64,000 bases of DNA from Sycobia sp. Sy_11 (taxonomy: Eukaryota > Arthropoda > Insecta > Hymenoptera > Epichrysomallidae): the NCBI GenBank assembly GCA_018907035.1, contig JACCIC010000228.1:437501-501500 (forward strand), read 5' to 3'. The notes beneath the pieces were generated by a model that did no database searches, was not told the origin of the DNA, and saw only the letters and a program-made list of their open reading frames with translations. This document shows, piece after piece, positions 42,567 through 54,042 of the stretch; the stretch's first letter is position 1, and each line of letters starts with the position of its first letter. The translations under genes and the position numbers were made by a program.

Positions 42567-43669
42567 TAATTGCAGTTGCTTCGACGGCTAGCGGCTGTAG
42601 TATCGGCTAATAAATTATCTTTACCAGGACGATATTTAGTTTCGAAATCGTACTGGCTTAATTCAAGTACCCAGCGGGCTAATCAACCGGAAGGATTCTC
42701 TATGTTATTAAGCCATTTTAGCGATTGATGGTCGGTGAGTACAATAAAATGACATCCTTCAAGATAATCTCGAAATTTCCACACACCCCATTTAATTGCT
42801 AGACATTCTAGCTCAGTGGCGGAATAGTTTTTTTCGGCTGGGGAGAGTGTTCGACTTGCAAAGCCGATGACTCGTTCGTTGTTCTCATACGCTTAAGTAA
42901 GCGCAGCACCCAATCCTTCTTTACTGTCATCCGTTTGCAGGATAAACGGGCGGCTCCAGTCTGGACAGGAAAGGATGGGTGCGTTTGTGAGAAGCTGCTT
43001 GATTTTGTCAAATGCATCTTGCTCGGTTTCTCCCCAGGTCCACTTAGCTTTTTTTCTAGTAAGTCGACGTAGCGGTGCGGCAACATTCGAGATATCTTTA
43101 AGAAATCGTCTGTACCACGATATTAGACCCATAAATCGCTGAATTTCTTTCATGTTTTTGGGTGGTGCTAAATTTAGTACAGCAGCCACCTTTTCTGGAT
43201 CGGTTTGTAGACCGTTTTTGTCTACAATATGTCCTAAATATTTTAGACTTGAGCGGGCGAAATGGCATTTATCCGGATTAGGTTTTAATTTCGCTATTCT
43301 TAATCGGTTGAAAACTTCTTTTAATTTTTGTAGATGTTCCTCAAACGTAGACGAGACTACTACGATGTCGTCTAGATATGCGAATGCATACGGAGCCATT
43401 TCTGGAGTAATCACTCTGTCTAAGAGTCGTTGGAAGCTAGCCGGCGCTGAGTGTAGGCCAAACGGCATTACATTGAATTCATATAGGCCTTTTCCGGCGA
43501 CGGTGAAGGCAGTGACAGGACGGCCTTCCGGTGTTAGAGCTACTTGCCAATATCCATTTTTCAAATCTAATGTGGATAGATATTGGGCTCCTCTTAGCTT
43601 GTTTAGTGTAGCATTAATTTGCGGAAGAGGATAAGCGTCTTTCTTTGTAACTTTATTTACTTTTCTGAA
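42567..43669 (-). pseudogene. Gypsy element A reverse transcriptase and RNase H
   Basis: Minus strand from 43669: DFRKVNKVTKKDAYPLPQI, NGYWQVALTPEGRPVTAFT, MPFGLHSAPASFQ, YLDDIVVVSS (motif C), then KYLGHIVDKNGL and RFMGLISWYRRFL (43564-42893). RNase H follows with SRTLSPAEKNYSATELE, FIVLTDHQSLKWL (about 42770-42700) and YRPGKDNLLAD. There is one frameshift near 42893 and a TGA at about 42682. The N-terminal part of the RT, protease, gag and primer site are missing. Confidence 0.85.
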
Positions 43670-45078
43670 ATCCCTCGGGATAGCCTACGCGGTATCTTCC
43701 CAGGGTAGTTTTGAGAGGGGAGGAAGTTTTTCAGGATCGGACGGCGGTTTCAGGAAAATAATATTACACGAACACAGTATATAATTTTTTATAACAAAAA
43801 ATATAAATTTATTTGCGAAAAATAAATCAGCTCCTCTATCTACAGGATTCTGAAACAAATCAATATAAACACAAAAAATAATTAATAATGGTAAACTATA
43901 GCTAGATCTATATATTTGTTTGTATAAATTTTGCGCTATTTTCCGTAATGCCTCTAATATTCGGCGCTAGTTACCGCACGAATACCCGGTGTTATTTTCC
44001 ACGCGGGGATTTAATGAACCGAGACAGGTTGATTTGAAATGGAATAAAAAATAAGGAAAACTTAACTCCGCTGGTCTTTTGAGGAGCGCCTCGCAACCAG
44101 GATCAAGAGTTAAAGGGAGAATTTCTAGTCCGGATAAGTAAACTGCTGGTCTTTTGAGGAGCGCCTCGCAACCAGGATCACGTTTACTTAAGGATAGGTA
44201 AAGTTATTAGCCGTCTGTCTTTTGAGGAGCGCCTCGCAACAGAGATCAAGCTAATAACTTCGGAGAAATAGGTAAATGTAAGGATAAGTAAACTGCTGGT
44301 CTTTTGAGGAGCGCCTCACAACCAGGATCACGTTTACTTAGGAAAGGTAAATTATTAACCGTCTGTCTTTTGAGGAGCGCCTCGCAACAGAGATCAAGTT
44401 AATAATTTCGGAGAGGATTTTTACAAGTCAGGATTAATTTGAGCTCTGGAAAAGGTTTTAGCTCTGGGAGGAGTTCGTGTGAAACAACTTCGGGGCAGTT
44501 GGTTCACCGGGCGAACTGCCGATTTTGCCTTTTGCGGGCCCTTTTATAGTAAAATAATCGGATAATTCCGTCGCCGCTCGTTTAATTTCGGACGAGGCGC
44601 CGAATTATAATAATTATATTAATAATAATAATAATTATAATAATAACAATAATAATTATAATATTCAATAATAATTATAACAATTATTATTTTATATTTC
44701 GTTATTATTTGCAGCCGGTGTGCTGCGCACAGTAATAATACACATATACACAAGTTTAAATATTTATATACATATATTTATACATTATGCGTACATTAAA
44801 TCATTTGTTTTAGTTAATTTAATTAAATACAGCGGGTGCATTCGTTTTCGGACACCCGTTGTATATGCTGGTATTCGCGCGTTCGCTACATTCGTTGCGG
44901 CTCAGGCTGCTCAGTGAGAGCGTGTAGTAGTGTGCGTGCGGCATGTATTAGAGGGGATAGCAGCCGCCGGTCTAATACATTGAACGCGCGCTCTCTTGCC
45001 GCGCGCAGTGTATCCCCTCTACGGCATATGCTGTACTTAACTTAGTGGTAGAGAGAGAGACTAGATATCACGTTCTCT
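43670..45078 (-). mobile_element. 5' LTR of gypsy element A (minus)
   Basis: This is the longest LTR copy. It lacks the terminal TGTAACGTTCC stretch and is fused at CCCTCGGGAT directly to RT sequence. Five hairpin units lie at 44061-44113, 44136-44189, 44201-44260, 44286-44339 and 44349-44408. The TATA box region is at about 44541, and the interleaved segments at 44943-45021. The outer end is placed where similarity to 8968 stops. Confidence 0.7.
44061..44408 (-). repeat. Five covarying hairpin units in LTR
   Basis: Each unit has an outer stem, an inner stem and a constant core TTTTGAGGAGCGCCTC. Outer arms: CTTAACTC/GAGTTAA, AAGTAAAC/GTTTACTT, AAGTTATTAG/CTAATAACTT, AAGTAAAC/GTTTACTT, AAATTATTAAC/GTTAATAATTT. 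Inner arms: CTGGT/ACCAG or TCTGT/ACAGA. Changes are matched on both sides. Confidence 0.75.
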
Positions 45079-45494
45079 CTCTACTTGTTCGAGTTTCGGC
45101 AGTTGCGACGACTACCTTCTTCAGTAGTCGTTGCGACCTTTGCCCGGTTTTCGGTGTTTATTGCGAGTCTTAATTTAATAATTATAGAAATAATATATTT
45201 AATATATTATTTCTAATGATATTCGATATTCTTTCTTGTGAAGTTTATACATCTAATTCCGTGTATGTATTGTAAAATACATCCACCAAATTAGATGTAA
45301 TACTATCTTAAATTTTAACGCGTATAATAAATCCTTTGTTCGAAGTAAATTTGCGCGGCCATGTTTTTGGCCGTCGCAAAGTTACTAATTTTAATTATTT
45401 TTTATGCGACATAATACATAATACTGATTTTAATACCGATTTTAACGCGAAAATTTGTGAAAATTTGACACCATAAGCTATATAATAAGGACGC
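45079..45494 (+). other. Leader region of gypsy element B
   Basis: Sequence between the gypsy A LTR and the gag start of element B. An 8-11 bp near-palindrome (GCGACGACTAC..GTAGTCGTTGC) occurs at about 45104-45142. No LTR end or primer site was recognised with confidence. Confidence 0.35.
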
Positions 45495-46421
45495 ATGTCT
45501 GAACAGCATGTCACTAGAAGCCGGGCAGACAAAAATAAATTCTGTCTAGACGAGTTCGACAACGTCGACCCTTTTTCTCCGACTAAACAGATCGAGAGAT
45601 AAAGAAATAAAAACCCCATTACTTACGAGCGTTATAAAACACGTTCTGGAAACTTTCTAGAACCAATCGTGCAAACGGTAAAAACGGCTGATTACAAACA
45701 AAGGGAGGAATCTAAAAATCTCGATATACATATATCAGACAATAACCAAGCCCACGTAACAATGCCTACTCAGGCTGTTCCGTTAAAAGACGCGCTTAAA
45801 GTAGTGCCCATATTCGATGGGCGCAATATTACCTTAAGCGAGTTTTTTGAAGGCTGCGACGAAGCCCTGGAAATCATAGATGCGATTAGCGAGTCCAGCT
45901 TCGTCAAGTTGTTACGTAGTTTATTAAGAGATCTTAGTCGCAAACTCACAGTTCGGGGAAGAGAAGACCGCAAAAAGGCATATATAAGTCAACTCGAGGA
46001 ACCCTCAGCTCAGCAGCAGATTGAAACACGCACACGGTGTACACGATCCGGACATAGTGCTTTTAGTTGCAGAGAACGAGTTGCGGATAAGGCATCCATT
46101 GAGACATGCCGCAACCATATGATTTGCCAACTTTGCAATTTGGTTGGCCATACGGCAAAGAACTGTAAACCTATCGAAAGATGTTTTCGGTGTAACGAGC
46201 CCGGACACAGATCGGCGACGTGTCCGTTGAATATAATAACGGGGGCTCAACAACGCAATAATACACCTTACCGTCCGGTCTGTAGAAAGTGCAACCGACC
46301 AGGACATATGGCGGCATCTTGCCCTACTTCAAGGAGTTGTGCATATTGCAAAAATACAGAGCAGGACATCAACGAATGCAGAAAAAGAATGTATAGTGAA
46401 AAATTGCGAGCGGAAAACTGA
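45495..46421 (+). pseudogene. Gypsy element B gag with zinc knuckles
   Basis: ATG at 45495 opens MSEQHVTRSRADKNKF; a stop at about 45600 interrupts and the frame continues. VPIFDGRNITLSEFFEGC and SFVKLLRSLL (45800-45930) are gag-like. Then come Cys-rich repeats: CQLCNLVGHTAKNC, CFRCNEPGHRSATC, CRKCNRPGHMAASC, and a last CAYCKNTEQDINEC that lacks the His. Gag would form the particle and bind RNA through the CCHC knuckles. Confidence 0.8.
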
Positions 46422-46559
46422 ACGGTGCCTCCATGTCCAGAGCGCAGCCAACGGCACCGCTCGCCCCCATGCGCTCAGCCAATACAGCGAGGATGGAGGA
46501 GGAAGCCTCAGAATTGCAACCATTGTAAAAAAGCGAGTTTCTGCCCCATATAAGTCTAA

Positions 46560-47439
46560 GGTCTGGGAGCAGGAAACTCTCATTTTTGGTGGACTCAGAG
46601 TCACACGGCAATATATTAAAGTAAGGGAACCTAACCTTCGGCATAGAAGTAAACACCACTCTCGTAGTAAATTTAAAAGGAATAACCGACAATATAATAA
46701 AGTCCCTGGGAACCGCTTGTATAAAAGGTTTCGGAGAATTAATAAGATTTCACATCCTAGAAGAGAGTTTTAAACTCCCGTACGATGGCATACTAGGAAT
46801 AAGCTTCTTAGTGCAGCAAAGATCCATAGGAGATTTCGGAAGGAATACATTAAAGATCAGAGAACACGAACTGCCACTGGGTGGTAAAAGTAGTTCCGAA
46901 CAATCCCCAACAATACATAACACTAACTTTGCCGGAAACCACAATAAATTTTTATTTTTAAACTACGAAGGAACACTAATTTTAATCGACACTGGTTGTG
47001 AGGCGAGCATTGTTAAAGCAAAGGTACTATCATCATTGGAAATTGTCGACTCAACGCACGAAACTTATCAATAAGGGATTGACGGGTTACTAATGCCTAC
47101 ACTCAGTGCTGCACCCCTTAATATATTAGGCGTAGAATCAGCGATAACAGTAATACCGAATAACATCGACATACCATACGACGCGATATTAGGATCTGAC
47201 TTTTTGTACAGCGCTAAAGCAACTATTGATTTTGGAGAAAAAATCATTACGGTCGGAAATGAAAGAACAAAATTAGAGTTTCTTCGCGGCGAAGAAGTAC
47301 TAATGTATAATAACGAGGAAACGGAAACAGATGCAATGCATGATTGGGAGTCCTTAATGCGATTTGACAATACCAATCTCCAAGAGTTTGACTGGAGTAA
47401 AGGAGATTATAAAAACCTTTTTTTGGCATCCGAACGGTA
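46560..47439 (+). pseudogene. Gypsy element B protease region, two retropepsin-like halves
   Basis: First copy (about 46580-46870): FLVDSESHGNILK (DSE where DTG or DSG is expected), VNLKGITDNIIKSLG, and LPYDGILGISFL. Second copy (about 46950-47270): LILIDTGCEASIV (DTG present), then IPYDAILGSDFL and IDFGEKII. Both have the order active-site Asp then ILG flap motif. Frameshifts affect the first. A 60-residue acidic linker follows to 47439. Confidence 0.6.
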
Positions 47440-48444
47440 AGATGATATACCTGTATTTTCGGACCGACTAACCAAGTTAATTGGACTTACAGAAATCAAT
47501 AAGCTGCAAAAAGAAAAATACCAGCAAGCCATGAAATTGTTGAAAAATAATCCGGGTCGATTTTATCTCGAGGGTGATGAACTCACTACAACTAATGTAG
47601 TAGCTCATAAGATTCCCACAACCGATGATATTCCGGTAAGCACGCGTCAATACAGATTGCCGCATGCTCTGAAAGACGAGGTGAACCGACAAGTGAATGA
47701 GTTACTGCAGAAAGGCGTAATCAAACACTCTAGAAGTAGCTATTCGTCAGCGCTTTGGGTCGTACCAAAACAGCAATTAACTGATAATAAATCACGTTGG
47801 CGAGTTGTAGTAGATTTCCGTCCTCTGAATGAGAAAACAGTAGCAATGGCATACCCGCTACCCAATATTGTCGAAATACTCGACACCGTTGGTGCTGCTA
47901 AGTATACACTGTCATGGATTGCGTCTCCGGATTCCATCAAATACCGATGAGTCCGGAAGACATGCATAAAACTGCCTTTTGAACACCTGACGGGCATTTT
48001 GAATTCGTTCGCATGCCATTCGGTTTGAAGAACGCAGGCGTGGAATATCAGCGTGCGATGAACTTTACGCTCGAGGGCCTTATTGGTAAGGGCGTGTTCG
48101 TCTATATGGACGACATAGTAATCTACGCCAAGACTTTGGAAGAACACGAAAAATTGTTCAATGAAGTAATGGCAAGATTACGTAAAGCAAACTGGAAACT
48201 CGAACCCGAAAAGTGCAAAATTCTACAACGAAAAGTACCATATTTAGGACACGTTCTTAGCGAACACGGGTTAGCATCCGACCCAAAGAACCAAGAAGCG
48301 GTAGAGCGATTCCCGCGTCCTGAGCACGTTAAAAATGTTCGACCATTTTTGGGTTTAGCCAGATACTACCGTAGATTTATTAAGGACTTTGCCAAAATTT
48401 CTAAACCCCTCACCAAGCTTCGGAAAATGCGTTTGCATGCCTAA
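47440..48444 (+). pseudogene. Gypsy element B reverse transcriptase
   Basis: YRLPHALKDEVNRQVNELLQ, WVVPKQ, RVVVDFRPLNEKT and YPLPNIVEIL (47640-47880), then a frameshift near 47915 and a stop in DMHKTAF..TPDG. FEFVRMPFGLKNAGVEYQRA and VFVYMDDIVIYA (motif C, YMDD, about 48092-48127) follow, and YLGHVLSEHGL, RPFLGLARYYRRFI (to 48444). Catalytic residues are present. Confidence 0.85.
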
Positions 48445-48825
48445 AAAATGCTCTATGCACCGCGCCTGTTTTGCGATTCCCTGATATGGATCAGCCCTTC
48501 ATTATCACGACGGACGCGTTGGGTTATGCGATTGGGGGCATCCTATCACAAGGAAAAGTCGGTAGGGATTAATCGATTGCCTATACATAGCGAGTTCTGC
48601 GCGGACCCGAGTTACACTATGAGGTATACGAGAAAGAAGCACTTGCTATACTTCCGTGAAAATTTTTAGGCCGTATGCATTCGGACGTACGTTTACCCTC
48701 GTGACTGACCACCAACCGCTCCTGTGGTTGAAAACAGCTGATTTGAATCACACGATTACTTTTTACGGCGTAAAACTGCGTACTAAGCCCAGAAATACAG
48801 TCCAGAAACGCAAGGGACTAAGGGA
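48445..48825 (+). pseudogene. Gypsy element B RNase H, decayed
   Basis: In shifted frames: PDMDQPFIITTDALGYAIGG (about 48484-48542) with the first RNase H Asp, then SRVLRGPELHYEVYEKEALAI (about 48590-48650, Glu), then TDHQPLLWLK (about 48703-48732, second Asp). Several stops. Confidence 0.7.
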
Positions 48826-49491
48826 GTGACTGATGCAGTTGACATTTCTATTTTTAAACAGGGGGAAAGAAAAACTCCAGATCTGCATCAGACAGGAACT
48901 AATAACGCTCGAACACTTCGTAAACGCCAAGGACGATTAATTAAAGAAGCTCGAATTGAAGGAACGCCGAACGACGTTATTGAGAATAAATCGCTCAAAT
49001 TAACGAATAAGCAGGAAAATCTAAAACGTACTGAGCTGTATAAATCGAAAAATAATAAGCCAACATTCGTCCAGAAGAGCAAGGTAACAGATGTTTTACA
49101 GAAAGGTAGTGAGTCTACAAGCGAATCAGACAATGGATCATCATATTCCCCTCACTGTAAATCCAAAATGATAGGTAGAAAACCTAAGGGCAAACCTACC
49201 TTAGTACCCGAAACTAATACGGATCAAAGCAGTAGCGACGTAGACACGTCTAGTAGCGAAAGTTCGGTTTTAGAGCAAATTAATTGTTCAGATTGTGACA
49301 ACGAAAGTAAAATCGACAATACTAATGATAGCAAAGCTGACGTTAAAGGAATGTGTTTAAAAGAAAGCAAAAATAAAATTGTGGAAACTAAGGAGGCGAT
49401 TCAATTTCGCAATGATGACATCGTATATTTTATCAATTGCAAAGGTGAACCTTGCGACTTAGGAGCACAGAAACTTGCTGAAACGAAATAA
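48826..49491 (+). CDS. Gypsy element B spacer ORF between RNase H and integrase
   Basis: An uninterrupted 221-codon stretch, highly charged and Ser/Asn/Lys-rich (SSSDVDTSSSESS), ending with FRNDDIVYFINCKGEPCD, a phrase typical of the region just ahead of integrase in some insect gypsy elements. It has no catalytic motif and is probably a disordered linker of pol. Its ATG is internal to pol. Confidence 0.5.
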   Translation: MTDAVDISIFKQGERKTPDLHQTGTNNARTLRKRQGRLIKEARIEGTPNDVIENKSLKLTNKQENLKRTELYKSKNNKPTFVQKSKVTDVLQKGSESTSESDNGSSYSPHCKSKMIGRKPKGKPTLVPETNTDQSSSDVDTSSSESSVLEQINCSDCDNESKIDNTNDSKADVKGMCLKESKNKIVETKEAIQFRNDDIVYFINCKGEPCDLGAQKLAETK

Positions 49492-50344
49492 AATTCCGGA
49501 ACGTCAATGCGTGGGAGAAGTTAAGATAAGCGCATACAAACGAAGCAATCGTAAGTTCCTAATTGCTATGTGATTTAAGGGTGACCAGCCCGAATCATTG
49601 TCAAAAATAAAAGAGAACATGCAGAAGACATATAAAGAGTTGAAAACATTTAGTTTAGAAAACAATATTGACGAATTCAGTATTGCTCACTCGCCAGACA
49701 TTCAAGGGTTAGAATGGTGCGAAGCCATGAGTATTTTTCGAAATGAGTTTAAAGACACCAATGTGAAAATAATAATTTGTAAAGGCACGTTGAAATTTTT
49801 CCCACCTGATCGTCGAGATGAAATTTTCTATGAATAGCATAACTCACCGATTGGCGGCCACAGAGGTGTCTCTAATACATACAATCGTATTAGACAAGAT
49901 TACTACTGGGATAACTTAAAGGCAGATGTGCAAAGACGCATTCAGCAATGTATAGATTGTCAACTGAAGAAACTTGTACGAGGAAAAACAAGATAACCCA
50001 TGACTATTACGGACACACCGGGTACTACATTCGAGAAAAAGCGCTCGATATAGTGGGCCCGTTACCAAAAACGAGACTCGGAAATGAATATATCCAAACA
50101 ATGCAAGATCAGTTATCAAAGTATAGCATAGACGCCGCACTGCCGAACTCTTTAGCATCAACAATTTCCGATGCATTCATAAAGAAATGCGTCTGTATCT
50201 TTGGAGTTCCGAAAGTGATACTTACCGATCAAGGCAGAAATTTCTTGAGTAGTTTAATGCAGAGGGTAGCAAAGAGATTTAGAATAAAGAAAGTTAGAAC
50301 AACTGCTTTCCACCCTGAGTCTAATGGGTCCCTAGAATATTATA
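49492..50344 (+). pseudogene. Gypsy element B integrase
   Basis: CKGTLKFFPPDRRDEIFYE ends at a TAG (49836), then HNSPIGGHRGVSNTYNRIRQ and IDCQLKKL give the HHCC zinc domain in the same region. The core has DIVGPLPKTRLGNEYIQ (first Asp), LTDQGRNFLS (second Asp) and HPESNGSLE (Glu), with 35 residues between the last two, a proper DD35E spacing. The C-terminal domain and 3' LTR are missing: right after SLE the frame runs into a cabin-1 exon copy. Confidence 0.8.
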
Positions 50345-51140
50345 GTAATATTATAGATTCCACAGTAAATTATTTTAATATTGGAGCTTATCAAGATATA
50401 TATCACCAGTATAAAAATAATTTAAATGTATCAAATATAAAATATAATAAAATGGAGTTAGCGAATATGTACAATCATGAAGTGATTCAAAATGTAGCCA
50501 GTACAAGTAGCAATTTAAATATAATGAAGTAAAGGCCTGATTTATCTATAACACCTGTTTCTGGTAATTTAATAAATGCAAAAAATAAAATAAAAAACTT
50601 TAATTCTGAAGATATGAGAAATAATTTTGCATCATTATCATGTTCTAAAACTCAGAATAGTTCGGAATCATATGTTTCTTTACGAAATGCAACTCACAAT
50701 TACTACTCACCATCGTAAATGATAATGCATTATTATCTAATGTTATTAATCATCCTAATATATCGCAAGCAAACGAAGCTAATTTAATTTCTCAAGTAAT
50801 CGTGAATCATTACATCAAGGTGATTCCTTGCAGCATAAACTTTTATCTATGAAGAACAATCAGTATTCTTATCAACGTTCTACTACATTGCATTCACATA
50901 GAAAATCTAAGCAGAAAATGTTAATACCCAGCAGATATTATATGTCTGTAATTAGTGGAAATTCTACTAGACCGTCAGTCTTTAATTCACTCTCTACGAA
51001 AACAATGTCTACAAATTCTTTAAATTCAAAGTCATCATCAAATTTAAAATAAGTTATAATAAGAAGCACAGAAATTTGAAACAGTCATACATCTATGACT
51101 GTTTTGACACAACTACAACAGCAACCTCATTTAGAAATTA
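50345..51140 (+). pseudogene. Partial copy of the cabin-1 last exon, fused to integrase
   Basis: It is nearly identical to 35559-36362 with scattered substitutions and small deletions. The first 62 codons are in the same frame as both the host exon and the integrase ORF (NIIDSTVNYFNIGAYQDIYH), so the fusion is in frame until a TAA at 50530, caused by one base change. Later stops and frameshifts finish it. After 51140 a 15-bp match to 36723-36737 suggests a deletion of about 360 bp. Confidence 0.85.
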
Positions 51141-51748
51141 ACGATTAACGATTAATTTTATTGATGCGAATGATGTTGCTCATAATACGTCGCCATCCAT
51201 TTTTCTTATTACAGTTAAATAATAACTGTAAGATAGGGAAATAATTTATAATTTGAAGATAAAAGCAATCTGCATAGTAGGTATAACCATGTTTTGATAA
51301 TTAATTTGTAAGAAATCAAATGTGCTATCATTTTTTCTATTATCGATCATCTTCTTATATAAGTCAAATAAAACTATATTATATTTGAATGACTTGTTTG
51401 CTACTGTTAATTATACCAAACATTTTTGCTGCAGCAGTTTTTAATTAAATTTTTTTCTAAACAAGGTACTATATAAAGATCACTAATTCTACGAATTATA
51501 CATATTAAATTAGAATTATAATATATGTACACACGTGTCAATAGATATATAATGAAGCATTGTTGTATATGTGTGCGTATGTGTATATAGATATACATGA
51601 GGAAATATATGATCATGCACACGGGTAAACGATATATATACAGAAGTGCATAAGACAACATCTAAATGGTATATGCAGGCGTACATGTATACACATATAA
51701 GGATTTATATAAGCATTTAGATAAGGATATATTCATATATATATGTAC

Positions 51749-51801
<53 letters not shown>

Positions 51802-52034
51802 AAACAAAACATCATAATTTACCTACTGACAATAATTTATCCTCTCACATGTACGCGGAATAGTAATATGACATGTTTATTAATATACACATTCAGTAGA
51901 TAAAAAATTATGTGCACTACGTTAACTATTATAATTGCAAAGTATATATATTTCAGGTATAAATATTATAAGAATAAGTAAACGTTAATAATTGTAATAA
52001 TTCTTCTCCAACTTTTATAAGAAAATAATACGGC

Positions 52035-52085
<51 letters not shown>

Positions 52086-52574
52086 ATATATATAAGACAA
52101 TAAGAATATATCGGATGACACAGGTAGACGCTGACTAGGCTGCCGCGTAATAGAGAATTGTTACCACAAAACTCGGCTCAGCGAACTGTTTCCGTCGAGC
52201 TTTTATAAGCATAAGCGTGGCGGCGTACAGCAGTTCGGAGGTAGCATTCACTAGAAACTATGCACCTCCACTATAAACCCTCTCTTTTCTATCCTCAGTG
52301 TTTTAGGAGGATTCATTATAAGAATAAAACAAAAAGCTAAAGTTTATAGACATTTGTTTATAAACAAAAAGTTAAAGTTTATAAATTGTTTAATCATTGC
52401 CAAGTGAATCGTAATCATCATCCAAGTTAAGCACCTTGGACTCCGGTTTATCTAAACAATAATAGGGATTGTCCAAAATTAATTAAGTTCATTTTATTAA
52501 ATTTCCTTCAGTACTTAAAATTCCCGAGCTAGTGGAAGAACCTCTAAGCTCAAAAGAATCCAAGGGATAATCAA

Positions 52575-52634
<60 letters not shown>

Positions 52635-53542
52635 TTATATATTCCACAAATATGTATGTATATATGTATTTTGTAAAAGTGTATGTAAATGTCAATACCC
52701 TGCATGATCTCACGTTATTCTACGTATCGATCAGTTAGGGTATAAAAATCATTTTGGTTTTTGCTGTTATGTAGTAGCTTACGCATAAGAAAATGCTGTT
52801 CATTATTTATCTGCTTTAATTTAAATAGTAATGACTTTACTTCTGAGGTAATCCTAATATTTTTAAAGGTTTTGAAATACTTGACTCATATACTTAGACG
52901 ATAGTGGACTACCACAAAAACCTTTTAAAAAATGATTTTGCCGAATTTCTCCAATTTTGAAATATAATATGTAAAAAGATATAACTAAATTATGGTGATT
53001 TTAATAAATATTTTTATTTAAATATTTTTATTAAAAATTTATTACATATGAAATTCATTCTGAAATATACTACTAAATACTTTATAGTATTTTTGTTCAA
53101 TAGTAACAAGTGCTTGTGATAATTTCATATCAATATAAATAATATGTTTTTTTATACTTACATCTTAAAATTTATAAATACTTTAAGTCTATTCTTAAAG
53201 AAGCAGTATATTTTTATTTATATCTTTTCACTTAATTTTGGTATTGTAAAATATCTAGACTGACTCAGCTATCTGACTTGTATATCTGACTCAGCTATCC
53301 AAACTCAACTGTTTAATCTCTCATACTATTTCATTTATTTAAGGCATTCCATTCTCAATGGAATTACTGAAGAAAATATGTTGTCTCAATATGACTGATA
53401 AAACTTTACGATGGTTCTTTTTACACGTTTAATTATCCAGTTAATTACCACGGTTCACTGTCCGATTGGCTTCCAACTTCCTCTGCTGTTTCGCAAGAGA
53501 GAGTCCTTCGCCCTATACTATTTTCTACTATATATATATCTA

Positions 53543-53594
<52 letters not shown>

Positions 53595-54042
53595 CAATCT
53601 ACTTATTCTATTTTATAATGTTCAATGCATCAGTTTTGCATATGATGTAAAAAGCTTTAATGCGAACTTTTTACTGCTAAGTGTACATGATAATATTTTC
53701 TATTTTTTATTACATAGTTCTTGTATACTAATAAATTATTTCATTATATATAATAGTGAATACTCTTGTTATATAACTAGAGATTTTTAAGGCCAATGCT
53801 CAAATACATATTTATCAAATCAATCTCTCTTTCTTTTTTTGAATTAAGTTTCAAAAAGCCTATTTTTTTGGAAAGCTGAAAAGATAAACCTTATTTACGA
53901 CTACTAAGTAATGAAATTTATTTATATAAGTACTACATTTATTTGCGTAGGATTACAATCGTTGTTTCCGTTGATTTTCGCATATTTTAAACTCGTATAC
54001 ATTAGTATTCAATACGCGTGCGCGCATGTATTTTAATAAAAT
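51141..54042. other. AT-rich stretch with microsatellites, no gene seen
   Basis: (TA)n arrays lie at about 51749-51799, 52036-52095, 52578-52628 and 53545-53591. A GC-balanced block at 52110-52290 (CTCGGCTCAGCGAACTG) is unassigned. The Tyr/Ile ORFs here are translations of the TA arrays. Confidence 0.5.

Noticed and set aside
51130..53950. A second host gene between the cabin-1 copy and the next LTR element
   Set aside because: Only microsatellites and short ORFs are present; no exon with splice signals and conserved coding could be supported.
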